A stretch of 64,000 bases of DNA from Bradyrhizobium diazoefficiens (GCF_018131185.1 NZ_JAFCJE010000008.1:224647-288646); one strand, 5' to 3'; counted from the stretch's first letter, positions 42,932 to 52,734 are shown. The notes: a model not told the origin generated them from the sequence alone. Numbers and translations: made by a program.

Positions 42932-44836
42932 ATGAACGCTGCTACCCAACGAGCTGGATGGAGCCGCCTGCCGCTACGCGCGGCGGCGTTCGTTGCGCTG
43001 ACCTGCGTGACCATCCTGGGCGTCAGCGGCTGGCGCGAATGGGCCGCGCGCGACGCGGTGCTCAAGGATGCCGAGACCGAGATGGCGAACGTCGCCCGCT
43101 CGCTCACCCAGCATGCCGAGGACAGCCTCGATCTCCTGGATTCCGGCGTCGTCGGCGTCGTCAGCCGGCTGGAGATGGACGGCACCGGGCCTGCCACGAT
43201 CACGAAGCTGCGCACCCTGCTGGATGTGCGCAAGAAGGCGATCGAGCGCATTCACGGCCTCGCCATCATTGACGACCAGGGCAACTGGCTGACCTCGCCC
43301 GGCACGATCGGTTCGACCCTCACCGACGATGCCTTCTTCCGCTATCACCAGCTCTCACCCAAACGCGAGGCCCATGTCGGCCGCCCCGTGAAGAGCTTGC
43401 TCGACGGCGAATGGGTCGTCACCCTGTCGCGCCGCTTCAACAAGCCGGACGGCAGCTTCGGCGGAGTCGTGCTCGCCACTATCAGCTCGAAATATCTCTC
43501 GCGTTTCTACGAGCAGTTCGAAATCGGCCTCAACAGCTCGGTGTCGCTCACCCATGGCGACGGCCTGATGATCGCGCGCAATCCCAGCAACGAGACATTC
43601 GTCGGACGCAGCGTTTCAGACAAGCTCTTGTTCCGCGACGCCGGTCTGCAGCGGTCGAGCGGCGCCTATCATTTCAAGTCGCCGCTGGACGGGGCCGAGC
43701 GTGTCAGCTTCTTCAAGCGCAGCAGCCGCTACCCGCTCCTCCTGCTCGCCACCGTCGACAAGGCCGAGCTGCTCGCGCCCTGGCGCGCCGCGGCAATCTC
43801 CCGCATGCTCTACGTACTTGCGCTGGTGATGCTGATCGCGGTCATCGGCGCGGTGCTGGTGCGGCAGTTGCAGCGGGGCCAGCGCATGGCCGCAGCCCTG
43901 ACCGAGAAGGAGGCGCATTTCCGCCTGCTCGCGGAAGGCTCCAGCGACATGGTGACCCGCATCGGGCTCGACGAGCGGCTGCGCTATGTCTCGCCCTCAT
44001 CCGTGCGCGTCGTCGGCTGGCGCGCCAACCAACTGATCGGCACGCCGGCGCTGGCGGGCATCAATCCGGAGGATCTGCCGGAGGTCCAGGCGGTGGTCGA
44101 CGCCATGAAGCGTGGCGAAAGAGAGGAGGCGCGCCTCACCTACCGCAACTCGCATCGGGAGAACGGTGAGGTCTGGCTCGAATCGACCATGCGGGTGACG
44201 CGCAAGGACGATGGCCGCGTCGACGGCGTGGTCGCGATCTCCCGTGACATCACCGAGCACAAGAAGCTGGAAACCAGGCTCGAGACGCTTGCGATCGAGG
44301 ACAGCCTCACTGGCCTTGCCAATCGCCGCCGCTTAGACGAGCGGCTGAAGGAGGAATGGGCGCGCGCCTATCGCGACCGCTCCAGCCTCGCCTTGCTGAT
44401 GATCGACGTGGATCACTTCAAGTCCTATAACGACGAATACGGCCATCCCGAGGGTGACGCCTGCCTGCGCCTGGTCGCAAAGATCATCGCTGCCGAGGCG
44501 CAGCGGGCCGGCGATCTGGCGGCGCGCTATGGCGGCGAGGAATTCGCCATGCTGCTGCCGAGCACCGATGCGGCCGGCTGCGCCCGGATCGGCGAACGGA
44601 TCCGCATTGCCATTCACGAGGCCGGAATCGTTCATGTCGGCAATCTGGCGTCTGGGTGCGTCACCGCCTCGATCGGCGGTGCGACCTGCCGGCCCGCGCT
44701 GGATCGCACCGCCGGCGTGACCTCGCTGGTCGAAGCTGCCGACCGGGCGCTCTACGCCGCCAAGGACGCAGGGCGCGACCGCCTGATGATGTCCGTCGAG
44801 GTCGTGGACCTGCTGCCCAGGGCATCCGGCCAGTAA
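42932..44836 (+). CDS. diguanylate cyclase with Cache and PAS domains
   Basis: A 634-residue membrane sensor. Helices at ~17-33 and ~288-308 flank a periplasmic double Cache domain; a PAS domain (~325-440) and a GGDEF domain follow with an intact active site GGEEF at 534-538. It should make cyclic di-GMP in response to an extracytoplasmic ligand. GGAG lies upstream of the ATG. No EAL domain is present. Confidence 0.88.
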   Translation: MNAATQRAGWSRLPLRAAAFVALTCVTILGVSGWREWAARDAVLKDAETEMANVARSLTQHAEDSLDLLDSGVVGVVSRLEMDGTGPATITKLRTLLDVRKKAIERIHGLAIIDDQGNWLTSPGTIGSTLTDDAFFRYHQLSPKREAHVGRPVKSLLDGEWVVTLSRRFNKPDGSFGGVVLATISSKYLSRFYEQFEIGLNSSVSLTHGDGLMIARNPSNETFVGRSVSDKLLFRDAGLQRSSGAYHFKSPLDGAERVSFFKRSSRYPLLLLATVDKAELLAPWRAAAISRMLYVLALVMLIAVIGAVLVRQLQRGQRMAAALTEKEAHFRLLAEGSSDMVTRIGLDERLRYVSPSSVRVVGWRANQLIGTPALAGINPEDLPEVQAVVDAMKRGEREEARLTYRNSHRENGEVWLESTMRVTRKDDGRVDGVVAISRDITEHKKLETRLETLAIEDSLTGLANRRRLDERLKEEWARAYRDRSSLALLMIDVDHFKSYNDEYGHPEGDACLRLVAKIIAAEAQRAGDLAARYGGEEFAMLLPSTDAAGCARIGERIRIAIHEAGIVHVGNLASGCVTASIGGATCRPALDRTAGVTSLVEAADRALYAAKDAGRDRLMMSVEVVDLLPRASGQ

Positions 44837-44842
44837 GACGGC

Positions 44843-45061
44843 TCAATAGTGCGGCGGAGGCTCGTTGGCAGGTCCAGGCGCATTCGCCTCGGCCTCCTGC
44901 AGCCGCTCGCCGAGTTCTGCGATCTTCCGCGTCAGCAGATCGATCTGCTTCCACTGCGCGGTGATGGTCTGGTTCAGCGTCTCGATAGTATCGTCCTGAT
45001 AGGCGAGCCGCGTCTCCAGCGTGTCGATGCGCTCGCCCAGACTCTTGATCTCATTCGTCAC
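44843..45061 (-). CDS. slyX: SlyX family protein
   Basis: A 72-residue coiled-coil protein, the same length as Escherichia coli SlyX. The heptad run SLGERIDTLETRLAYQDDTIETLNQTITAQWKQID is diagnostic, as is the PPPHY ending. It begins at a GTG at 45061 inside the end of trhO, overlapping it by 11 bp. Its role is unknown in any species. Confidence 0.85.
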   Translation of the reverse strand: MTNEIKSLGERIDTLETRLAYQDDTIETLNQTITAQWKQIDLLTRKIAELGERLQEAEANAPGPANEPPPHY

Positions 45062-45833
45062 GGCCTTGCTCCATATCTTGTTCGAGCAAGCTCCGCTCGC
45101 GCAAACCGTGGCCGAGCGCGACGCGCTCGTCGAACACGAAGCATTCGCCGCGCCAGCGGCTCTGCGCTTCCGGTACCTCCTCCAGATATTTGAGGATGCC
45201 GCCCTTGAGGTGATAGACCTCGGCAAAGCCGCGCGCGAGCAGATGTGCGCTCGCCTTCTCGCAGCGGATGCCGCCGGTGCAGAACATCGCGATCTTGCGG
45301 TGCTTTGCCGGATCGAGCGCGGCTGCGGCAAAATCCTTGAATTGACCAAAACTCCTGATGCCGGGGTCGACGGCGCCTTCGAAGGTGCCCATCGCCACCT
45401 CGAAGGCGTTGCGGGTGTCGAGCAGCAGTGTGTCGGGTGCGGAGATCAGCGCATTCCATTCGCTCGCATCGACGTAGCTGCCGACCTGGCGGGTCGGATC
45501 GGCAGCCTCATCGCCGAGCGTAACGATCTCCTTCTTCAGCCGCACCTTGAGCCGTCCGAACGGTATCGCTTCGGCGGTCGAGAATTTCAGTTCGAGATCG
45601 TCGAGCCTGCCGCCGAACATGTCGCCGTGCGCCAGCTCTTGAGCGAGAGCATCGATCGCATCCGGCGCGCCGGCGAGAGTGCCGTTGATGCCCTCCTGCG
45701 CCAGCAGCACGCTGCCTTTCAGCCCCAGGCCGGCGCAGAACGCGCGCAGCGGCTCGTGCAGCTCGCGGTAATCCGGGAGGGCGGCGAATTGATAGAAGGC
45801 GGCGACCTTGGTGAGCGAATTCGGGTCAGACAT
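45051..45833 (-). CDS. trhO: tRNA uridine(34) hydroxylase, rhodanese family
   Basis: A 260-residue YceA/TrhO protein that hydroxylates U34 of certain tRNAs using O2. The N-terminal acylphosphatase-like domain (YQFAALPDYRELHEPLRAFC ... GINGTLAG) and the rhodanese domain with Cys185 and Cys191 (FCTGGIRCEKAS) are complete. It ends in GRDE and overlaps slyX. Confidence 0.92.
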   Translation of the reverse strand: MSDPNSLTKVAAFYQFAALPDYRELHEPLRAFCAGLGLKGSVLLAQEGINGTLAGAPDAIDALAQELAHGDMFGGRLDDLELKFSTAEAIPFGRLKVRLKKEIVTLGDEAADPTRQVGSYVDASEWNALISAPDTLLLDTRNAFEVAMGTFEGAVDPGIRSFGQFKDFAAAALDPAKHRKIAMFCTGGIRCEKASAHLLARGFAEVYHLKGGILKYLEEVPEAQSRWRGECFVFDERVALGHGLRERSLLEQDMEQGRDE

Positions 45834-46029
45834 GGCGGCTCGTTTAGCAGGCGGCCGCCGCTCAGAAAACCCGCATGGCCGCTGATCCCGGAAGGTCTAT
45901 ACGCCCAGCGGATGGCAGCCATTTCCTGGTATGCCAGCATTGCCCCGGCCGGCCGGAATGTGTCATGAAGACCCGGTTTTCCTAAGACGGTGCGGCGCGC
46001 GCATCCACGGCCAAGAGAGCAAGAATTCG

Positions 46030-47616
46030 ATGAGAAACTTTCATTTCCCCGGCAGGTCAACGGTCCATGCCACCAACGCCATGGTGGCGACCTCTCACCC
46101 GCAGGCTTCGCTCGCGGCGATCGAGGTGCTGCGCGAGGGCGGCACGGCGGTGGATGCCGCGGTCGCCGGCTCGGCCCTGCTCGGCGTGATCGAGCCGCAA
46201 TCGACCGGCATCGGCGGCGACTGTTTTGCGCTGGTCCAGCCGCGGGGTGAAGGCAAGATCATCGCCTATAACGGCTCCGGCCGCGCGCCGAAGGCGGCAA
46301 ACGCCGACTGGTATCTCGAACGCAAGATCAACTCCGTGCCGCTGACCTCGGCGCATGCGGTGTCGATCCCCGGTGTGGTCGATGCCTTCGCGACCGTCTT
46401 GCGCGATCATGGCAAGTTCGGTTTCGACCGGCTGCTGCAGCCCGCTATCAAGGCGGCCGAGGAAGGCTATGTCGTCGCGCCCCGCATCGCCTTCGACTGG
46501 AAGAACCAGTTCGAAAAGCTGAAGGGTGGCACCAACACGGTGCGTTACTTGTTGCCGGACGGCAAGCCGCCGGTAGCCGGCGACGTCATCCGCCAGGCCG
46601 AGCTCGGCAAGACTCTGCGCGCGATCGCCAAGGATGGCCGCGATGCCTTCTACAAGGGCGAGGTCGCGGAAGACATGGTCGAGACCCTCAGGGGCATCGG
46701 CGGCCTGCACACGCTCGACGATTTCGCCGCGCACACCACCGAGACGACGTCGCCGATCGGCACCATGTACAAGGGCTACGACGTCTGGCAGTGCCCGCCG
46801 AACGGACCCGGCCTCACCATGCTGCTGATGCTCAACATCCTGTCGCGGTTCGACCTGACGAAATACGCGCCGCTCAGCACCGAGCGATTCCATCTCGAGG
46901 CGGAAGCCGCGCGCATCGCCTACATGCATCGCGAGCTGCATGTCGCCGACCCCGAGCACATGCAGATCGAGGTCGCGAAGATCCTCGCCAAGGAGTTCTG
47001 CGACGAGCATATCGCCAAGATCCGCATGGACGGCATGCTCGATTTGCCGAACGTTGCGCCGCCGATGAATCCCTCGACCATCTACATCACCGTCGTGGAC
47101 AAGGACCGCAACGTCTGCTCGTTCATCAACTCGATCGCGCATTCGTTCGGCTCCGCGATCGTCTCGAACAAGACCGGAGTCTTGTTCCAGAACCGCGCCG
47201 GCGGCTTCCGCATCCAGCCGGGCCACCCCAATTGCATCGCCGGTGGCAAGCGCCCGCTCCATACGATCATGCCGAGCCTGCTCACCAAGGGCGGCCGCTC
47301 CGTGATGCCGTTCGCGGTGATGGGCGGACAGTACCAGCCGGTCGGCCAGACCCGCGTCGTGACCAACATCCTCGACTATGGCTGCGACGTGCAGGAGGCG
47401 ATCGACATGCCGCGCGGCCTGCACTACGAGGGCCAATATCAGCTCGAGGACAGCGTGCCGGCCGCGATCGTCGAAGGCCTGAAGAAGCTCGGTCACAAGA
47501 CGACCAGCGTGGTCAGCCCGCTCGGCGGCGCCCAGGCGATCTGGATCGATTGGGACAAGGGCACGCTGACCGGCGGTTCCGATCCGCGCAAGGACGGCTG
47601 CGCGTTGGGGTACTGA
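46030..47616 (+). CDS. gamma-glutamyltransferase-family protein
   Basis: A 528-residue Ntn-hydrolase proenzyme. Autocleavage is expected before Thr350 (NPS-T-IYITVVD), giving large and small chains. The Gly-Gly loop motifs are recognisable, but the classic THxSVVD reads TIYITVVD, so the glutamate donor may not be glutathione. There is no clear signal peptide, unlike periplasmic GGT. The start is uncertain because the ribosome site is weak. A terminator follows 40 bp after the stop. Confidence 0.82.
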   Translation: MRNFHFPGRSTVHATNAMVATSHPQASLAAIEVLREGGTAVDAAVAGSALLGVIEPQSTGIGGDCFALVQPRGEGKIIAYNGSGRAPKAANADWYLERKINSVPLTSAHAVSIPGVVDAFATVLRDHGKFGFDRLLQPAIKAAEEGYVVAPRIAFDWKNQFEKLKGGTNTVRYLLPDGKPPVAGDVIRQAELGKTLRAIAKDGRDAFYKGEVAEDMVETLRGIGGLHTLDDFAAHTTETTSPIGTMYKGYDVWQCPPNGPGLTMLLMLNILSRFDLTKYAPLSTERFHLEAEAARIAYMHRELHVADPEHMQIEVAKILAKEFCDEHIAKIRMDGMLDLPNVAPPMNPSTIYITVVDKDRNVCSFINSIAHSFGSAIVSNKTGVLFQNRAGGFRIQPGHPNCIAGGKRPLHTIMPSLLTKGGRSVMPFAVMGGQYQPVGQTRVVTNILDYGCDVQEAIDMPRGLHYEGQYQLEDSVPAAIVEGLKKLGHKTTSVVSPLGGAQAIWIDWDKGTLTGGSDPRKDGCALGY

Positions 47617-47655
47617 GCGCGCGAGTTCCCCGCTCAAGATCAGGAAAAGTTGACG

Positions 47656-47690
47656 AAGGGCGATGCGGCAATTGCTGCATCGCCCTTTCT
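47656..47690 (+). terminator. intrinsic terminator
   Basis: AAGGGCGATGC and GCATCGCCCTT form an 11-bp perfect stem around a 10-base loop, followed by TCTCGTT. It ends the gamma-glutamyltransferase transcript. Confidence 0.85.
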
Positions 47691-47775
47691 CGTTCGGAAC
47701 GGAGCTCATCGCATCAGGTTAAGGGGCGATGAGCGGCGCTGGCCTGCGCTGCTTTGCATAGCGGCGGAGGCGTCG

Positions 47776-48390
47776 ATGTCCGACAAACCAAGTTCCAAAC
47801 AATCAGTATTCGATCGGCGCGCCTTCATGGCTGGCGCGGCCGGCAGTGCGCTCGTCCCGATTGCGGCGCGCGCGGCCGCGGAGGAGGCCATGGCCCCCGC
47901 CGCACGGGATCCATCGCTTCCCGTCGACGTCACGCTGCGGGTCAACGGCCAGGACAAGCGCCTGAGCATTGATGCACGCACCACAGTGCTCGACGCACTG
48001 CGCGAACATCTCAAGCTCACCGGCAGCAAGAAGGGCTGCGACCATGGTCAGTGCGGCGCCTGCACCGTGCTGATCGACGACAGGCGGGTGGTGTCGTGTC
48101 TCACGCTCGCACTCGCCGCGGAAGGGCAGGAGATCACGACCATCGAGGGCCTTGCCACCGACGACCGCCTGCATCCGATGCAGCAGGCCTTTGTGGACAA
48201 CGATGCATTCCAGTGCGGGTACTGTACGCCAGGCCAGATCATGTCGGCCGTCGCCTGCGTCAAGGAGGGGCATGCGGGGAGCGAGGCCGACATCCGCGAA
48301 TATATGAGCGGCAACATCTGCCGCTGCGCCGCCTATCCGAACATTGTCGCCGCCGTGAAGCAGGCGGCGCCCGAGATCATGAAGGGCTAG
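47776..48390 (+). CDS. aldehyde oxidoreductase [2Fe-2S] subunit (PaoA/YagT type)
   Basis: A 204-residue iron-sulfur subunit of a xanthine-dehydrogenase-family molybdoenzyme. A Tat signal (DRRAFMAGAAGSALVP) covers residues ~13-35. One [2Fe-2S] site uses Cys88, Cys93, Cys96 and Cys108; the other uses Cys147, Cys150, Cys182 and Cys184. CGGAGG precedes the ATG. It heads a three-gene operon. Related E. coli PaoABC oxidises aldehydes in the periplasm. Confidence 0.9.
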   Translation: MSDKPSSKQSVFDRRAFMAGAAGSALVPIAARAAAEEAMAPAARDPSLPVDVTLRVNGQDKRLSIDARTTVLDALREHLKLTGSKKGCDHGQCGACTVLIDDRRVVSCLTLALAAEGQEITTIEGLATDDRLHPMQQAFVDNDAFQCGYCTPGQIMSAVACVKEGHAGSEADIREYMSGNICRCAAYPNIVAAVKQAAPEIMKG

Positions 48391-48394
48391 TCGC

Positions 48395-49411
48395 ATGCGA
48401 CCTTTCTCGTATCAAAGGGCAACAGACCCGACCGCGGCCGTGCAGGCGCTCAGCGCCGCCGCGGCAACGAACGATGCGCTGACCAAGGCCGCGGCGCAGC
48501 CGCTGGCGGGCGGCACCACGTTGATCGACTTGATGAAGCTCGACGTGATGCGGCCGGCCGCGATCGTCGACATCAATCCGCTTGCAGATGGCTGGGCGGC
48601 AATCGAACCGGGCAGCGACGGCCTGCGGCTCGGTGCTCTCGCGAAGATGTCCGACGTGGCCGCGCATGACGGGGTCCAGCGCCACTACCCGGTGATTGCC
48701 AGTTCCCTCAAACTCGCCGCGAGTGCCCAGCTGCGCAACATGGCGACGCTCGGCGGAAATGTGATGCAGCGGACGCGTTGCAGCTATTTCCGCGACATCT
48801 CCTACGAGAATTGCAACAAGCGCAATCCCGGCTCCGGCTGTGCCGCCATGGACGGCGTCAACCGCATTCATGCGGTGCTCGGCGTGTCCGATCACTGCAT
48901 TGCGACCTATCCCGGCGACTTTGCCCAGGCGCTGATCGCGTTGGATGCCGTTGTCGAGATCACGGGCAGATCCGGCACGCGCAAGATGCCGTTCGCAGAG
49001 TTGCACAAGGCGCCCGGCCATACGCCCGACATCGAGACAACGCTTCGGCCGGGCGAGCTGATCTCGGCCTTCTCCATCTCCGGCCGCTGGCCGCGTTCGG
49101 TGTATCTGAAGGCGCGCGACCGGCAATCCTATGAGTTCGCGCTGTCGTCGGCTGCGGTCGCGCTCGACGTCCAGGACGGCACGGTCAGGGACGCGCGGAT
49201 CGCCCTCGGCGGCGTCGCCACCGTGCCCTGGCGCGCGCACGAGGCGGAGGCGGTGTTGAAGGGGCAGAAGTTCGACGACGGCCTGGCGCAGCGTGTCGCG
49301 GATGCCGCCTTCGCGGACGCCAAGGGCCGTCGGCACAACAGCTTCAAGATCGCGCTCGGCAAGCGCGTGGTGGCGCGCGCGCTCCAGCAGGCCGTAACGA
49401 TGGAGATATGA
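48395..49411 (+). CDS. aldehyde oxidoreductase FAD subunit (PaoB/YagS type)
   Basis: A 338-residue FAD-binding subunit (ATLGGNVMQRTRC at ~117). Four cysteines, Cys129, Cys140, Cys149 and Cys168, match the extra [4Fe-4S] cluster known from PaoB and absent from ordinary xanthine dehydrogenase medium chains. It starts 5 bp after the small subunit gene and lacks its own signal peptide, so it would be carried across the membrane by the Tat-tagged small subunit. Confidence 0.9.
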   Translation: MRPFSYQRATDPTAAVQALSAAAATNDALTKAAAQPLAGGTTLIDLMKLDVMRPAAIVDINPLADGWAAIEPGSDGLRLGALAKMSDVAAHDGVQRHYPVIASSLKLAASAQLRNMATLGGNVMQRTRCSYFRDISYENCNKRNPGSGCAAMDGVNRIHAVLGVSDHCIATYPGDFAQALIALDAVVEITGRSGTRKMPFAELHKAPGHTPDIETTLRPGELISAFSISGRWPRSVYLKARDRQSYEFALSSAAVALDVQDGTVRDARIALGGVATVPWRAHEAEAVLKGQKFDDGLAQRVADAAFADAKGRRHNSFKIALGKRVVARALQQAVTMEI

Positions 49412-49413
49412 TC

Positions 49414-51702
49414 ATGACCGCTGCAGCTCCCGAGCCGAAGGTGAATATGGGCCAGCCGGTGCCGCGCTATGATGCGACCGCAAAGGTCACGGGGCGGGCG
49501 ACCTATGCCTCCGACATGCCGCTGGACAATCCGGCTTATGCATTCCTGGTCACCAGTGCGATCGCCAGAGGTCGCATCGACGGTTTCGATCTCGATGACG
49601 CCCGGCGTGTCCGCGGCGTGATCGACATCGTCACCCACGAGAACGCCCCGAAGCTGAAGGAGTCGAAGCTGTTCAGCAATGGCGGTTATGCGGGCACGAC
49701 GATCCAGCCGCTGAGGTCGGCCGATATCGCCCATGACGGCCAGATCATCGCCGTCGTCGTCGCGGAAAGTTATGAGGCCGCGCGCGAGGCGGCCAACCGG
49801 GTCAAGGTCAGCTACACCGCCACGGCGCCGAGTGCCACGTTCGACTCGCCCGGGACAACCACGGCGGCTGCGAAGGGGCAGAGTGCCCAGTTCAAGGAAG
49901 ACCCCGAGGTCGGCGATTTCGCCAAGGCGTTCGACGCGGCCGAGGTCAAGCTGACCGCCTCCTACGAGACGCCGACGCAGCATCACAATCCGATGGAGCT
50001 GTTCTCGACCAGCTGCGTCTGGATGGGTGGCAACCTCGTCATCTATGAGGGCAGCCAGTTCGTCTACGGCCTGAAGAACGGCGTTGCCGAGCAGCTCGGC
50101 ATCGACGCCGACAGGGTGCGCGTGGTCAATCCCTATGTCGGCGGCGGCTTCGGCTCGCGCGGCTCGATGACGCCGCGCACTGCCATCATCGCCGCCATCG
50201 CAAGGCGCCTGAATCGTCCGATCAAGCTGGTCCCGACCCGCGACCAGGGTTTTACCATCACGACGTACCGCGCCGAGACGCGGCATGAGATCAAGCTCGG
50301 CGCGAGCCGGGACGGCAAACTGCTTGCCTTGAGGCATGAGGGGGCTGAAGTCTCCTCGCGTGCCGACGCCTATTGCGTCGGCGGCACCAAGACGACGGCG
50401 CGGCTTTATGCCTGTCCGAACGTCGCCAGCCTGGTGTCGATCGTGCGCGCCGATCGCAACACGCCCGGCTTCATGCGCTCGCCGCCGGAGGTGCCGTATC
50501 TGTTCGCGCTGGAAAGCGCGATGGACGAACTCGCGGTGAAACTGAACATGGATCCGGTCGAGCTTCGCCGCATCAACGACACCAATGTCGAGCCGATCGG
50601 CGGCAAGCCCTATACGTCGCGCTCGCTGATGGCCTGTTTCGACGAGGCAGCCAAGGCGTTCGGCTGGGCACAGCGCTCGCCGCAGCCGAAATCGATGTCG
50701 GACGGCGACTGGCTGATCGGCTATGGCTGTGCCGCCACCTGCTACCCGACCCAGATGGCCCCGGCGGCTGCCCGCGTGCGCCTCCAGCGTGACGGCCGTA
50801 CCCGCGTCGAGATCGCCGGTCACGAGATCGGCACCGGCGCCTACACGGTGATCGCGCAGACCGCGGCCGAGCGGCTCGGCGTGCCGCTCGAGAAAGTCGC
50901 CGTCTTCCTGGGTGACAGCGATCTGCCGCCGGCACCGGTTGCCGGCGGATCGAACTCGACCGCGAGCACCTGCTCGGCGGTGATGATGGTGTGCGACCAG
51001 ATTCGCCAGCGCCTGTTCAAGGCCGTGATGCCTGACAGTCTCACTGACAAGGCCAAAGAGACCGTTGGCATCAGCCAGGCGCCGACAGCCCAAGCCGCCA
51101 AGAGCGACCGTCCGGTCGATATCGAGAAGGCGTTCAATGCCCTCGGCGTCGGCGTGGCCGAGGAATATGGCGAGTGGAAGCCGGAAGGTGCGCCGCTCGA
51201 TTCGTTCAAGGCCATGCACAGCGGGCAAGTCCGGTTGGTCGGTGGCCACCAGATGAAGGACCACATTGCCTATGCGTTCGGCGCGGAGTTCGTGGAGGTC
51301 CGCATCAACCGCTTTACGCACGAGATCCGCTGCCCCCGTCTGGTCGGCGCTTTCGCCGGCGGGCGCGTCATGAACCCGCGCACGGCGCGCAGCCAGTTGA
51401 TGGGCGGCCTGATCTGGGGCATGTCTTCGGCGCTGCTGGAGGCCACGGAAATCGACGAGCGCAATGCGCGCTACGTCAACGACAATCTTGCCGACTACCT
51501 CGTGCCGGTGAATGCGGACGTCCCCGGCGTCGAAGTGATCATGCTCTCCGAGCAGGACGATCACATCAACCCGGTGGGCGTCAAAGGGCTCGGCGAGCTC
51601 GCCAATGTCGGCACCAATGCGGCCATCTGCAACGCGATCCATCACGCAACGGGCCAGCGCATCCGCAAGCTCCCGGTCCGGCTGGAAAATATCGAGGTCT
51701 GA
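49414..51702 (+). CDS. aldehyde oxidoreductase molybdopterin subunit (PaoC/YagR type)
   Basis: A 762-residue catalytic subunit. The molybdopterin-binding regions (GGGFGSRG near 248) and the active-site Glu in GVKGLGE near the C-terminus are present. GGAG lies 8 nt before the ATG at 49414; the ATG at 49408 would overlap the preceding stop. PaoC binds the cytosine dinucleotide form of the cofactor and needs a PaoD chaperone, which is not encoded next to it here. The substrate is probably an aldehyde. Confidence 0.9.
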   Translation: MTAAAPEPKVNMGQPVPRYDATAKVTGRATYASDMPLDNPAYAFLVTSAIARGRIDGFDLDDARRVRGVIDIVTHENAPKLKESKLFSNGGYAGTTIQPLRSADIAHDGQIIAVVVAESYEAAREAANRVKVSYTATAPSATFDSPGTTTAAAKGQSAQFKEDPEVGDFAKAFDAAEVKLTASYETPTQHHNPMELFSTSCVWMGGNLVIYEGSQFVYGLKNGVAEQLGIDADRVRVVNPYVGGGFGSRGSMTPRTAIIAAIARRLNRPIKLVPTRDQGFTITTYRAETRHEIKLGASRDGKLLALRHEGAEVSSRADAYCVGGTKTTARLYACPNVASLVSIVRADRNTPGFMRSPPEVPYLFALESAMDELAVKLNMDPVELRRINDTNVEPIGGKPYTSRSLMACFDEAAKAFGWAQRSPQPKSMSDGDWLIGYGCAATCYPTQMAPAAARVRLQRDGRTRVEIAGHEIGTGAYTVIAQTAAERLGVPLEKVAVFLGDSDLPPAPVAGGSNSTASTCSAVMMVCDQIRQRLFKAVMPDSLTDKAKETVGISQAPTAQAAKSDRPVDIEKAFNALGVGVAEEYGEWKPEGAPLDSFKAMHSGQVRLVGGHQMKDHIAYAFGAEFVEVRINRFTHEIRCPRLVGAFAGGRVMNPRTARSQLMGGLIWGMSSALLEATEIDERNARYVNDNLADYLVPVNADVPGVEVIMLSEQDDHINPVGVKGLGELANVGTNAAICNAIHHATGQRIRKLPVRLENIEV

Positions 51703-51762
51703 GGGGTGGAAACCCTACCCGCGTTGCGCTAGACACCTTCCGCCCCAAACGGAAGGTGCCTC

Positions 51763-52227
51763 ATGCAGCGTTTCCAGCGCGCGCTCCTCACCCTGATGTC
51801 GGCACTCGCGATCACGGTGATCGCAGGCGTGTCGCATTTCGTTTCCACCACGGCCTCGGCCCAGACCGCAGGAAAGACCATGACCACAGCTTCAGGCTTG
51901 CAGATCATCGACTCCACCGTCGGCACCGGTGCCTCGCCGCAGGCCGGTCAGATTTGCGTGATGCACTATACCGGCTGGCTCTATGAAAACGGCCAGAAGG
52001 GCAAGAAATTCGATAGCTCCGTCGATCGCAAGGAGCCTTTCGAATTTCCCATCGGCAAGGGCCGCGTCATCGCCGGCTGGGACGAGGGTGTCGCGTCCAT
52101 GAAAGTCGGCGGCAAGCGCACGCTGATCATTCCGCCGCAGCTCGGCTACGGCGCCCGCGGCGCCGGCGGCGTGATTCCGCCGAACGCAACGCTGATGTTC
52201 GACGTGGAATTGCTCGCGGTGAAATAA
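51763..52227 (+). CDS. FKBP-type peptidyl-prolyl isomerase, exported
   Basis: A 154-residue isomerase. A signal peptide (residues 1-34, ASAQT) precedes a complete FKBP domain (GQICVMHYTGWLYENGQKGKKFDSS ... VIAGWDEGVASMKVGGKRTLIIPPQLGYG ... NATLMFDVELLAV). It helps fold periplasmic proteins. It follows the molybdopterin subunit by 60 bp, possibly as a fourth operon member. Confidence 0.92.
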   Translation: MQRFQRALLTLMSALAITVIAGVSHFVSTTASAQTAGKTMTTASGLQIIDSTVGTGASPQAGQICVMHYTGWLYENGQKGKKFDSSVDRKEPFEFPIGKGRVIAGWDEGVASMKVGGKRTLIIPPQLGYGARGAGGVIPPNATLMFDVELLAVK

Positions 52228-52235
52228 CCCTCGCC

Positions 52236-52315
52236 GTCATTCTGGAGCGTTGCTGAGCATCGAGCCCGGAATCTCGAGATTTCGGATTCGGCCCTTCGAG
52301 CCGTCCCGGAATGAC
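52236..52315. repeat. palindromic intergenic repeat
   Basis: Outer arms GTCATTC (52236-52242) and GAATGAC (52309-52315) enclose inner complementary segments (GCATCGAGCCCGGAATCTCGAG). It is a REP-like unit between the FKBP and CsbD genes. Confidence 0.65.
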
Positions 52316-52340
52316 CACACGAACAAAAACAGACAAAAAA

Positions 52341-52367
52341 AGACCGGCCTTGCGGCCGGTCTCTTCT
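52341..52367. terminator. bidirectional intrinsic terminator
   Basis: AGACCGGCC-TTGC-GGCCGGTCT has A runs on the left and a T-rich run on the right, so it can stop transcription from both the FKBP gene and the convergent CsbD gene. Confidence 0.9.
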
Positions 52368-52385
52368 TTTTCAGTCTTGCGCCGG

Positions 52386-52604
52386 TTACTCCGCCGCGCG
52401 CTTTGCGGCCGCCGCGGCGCGGTCCATCGCGTCCTTCGCGGCGTCCTTGGCATCGCCCATGGCCTGCTGGCCCTTGCCCTTCACTTCCTGGACCACGCCT
52501 TCGCCCTTCAAGCGCTCGGAACCGGTGGCTTCACCGATGCCCTGCTTGGCCTTGCCGATGGCCTCGTTGGCGTTGCCCTTGATCTTGTCTGTCGTGCTAC
52601 CCAT
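52386..52604 (-). CDS. CsbD-family stress protein
   Basis: A 72-residue hydrophilic protein with the CsbD pattern (DKIKGNANEAIGKAKQGIGEATGSERLKGEGVVQEVKGKGQQ) and an Ala-rich basic end. Members are induced by general stress; the molecular job is unknown. AAGGAGAG precedes the ATG. Confidence 0.9.
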   Translation of the reverse strand: MGSTTDKIKGNANEAIGKAKQGIGEATGSERLKGEGVVQEVKGKGQQAMGDAKDAAKDAMDRAAAAAKRAAE

Positions 52605-52734
52605 GAAACTCTCCTTCCAATCTGGTTCGCAATGACAACGTCCCGCGGCTATGAGGGTTCCGAATTTAGTATGGCTCGCGGGCGCAGCTTCGGGTTAGTT
52701 TGCCGCACACGGAACCAACAGAAAGCAAGCCTCC

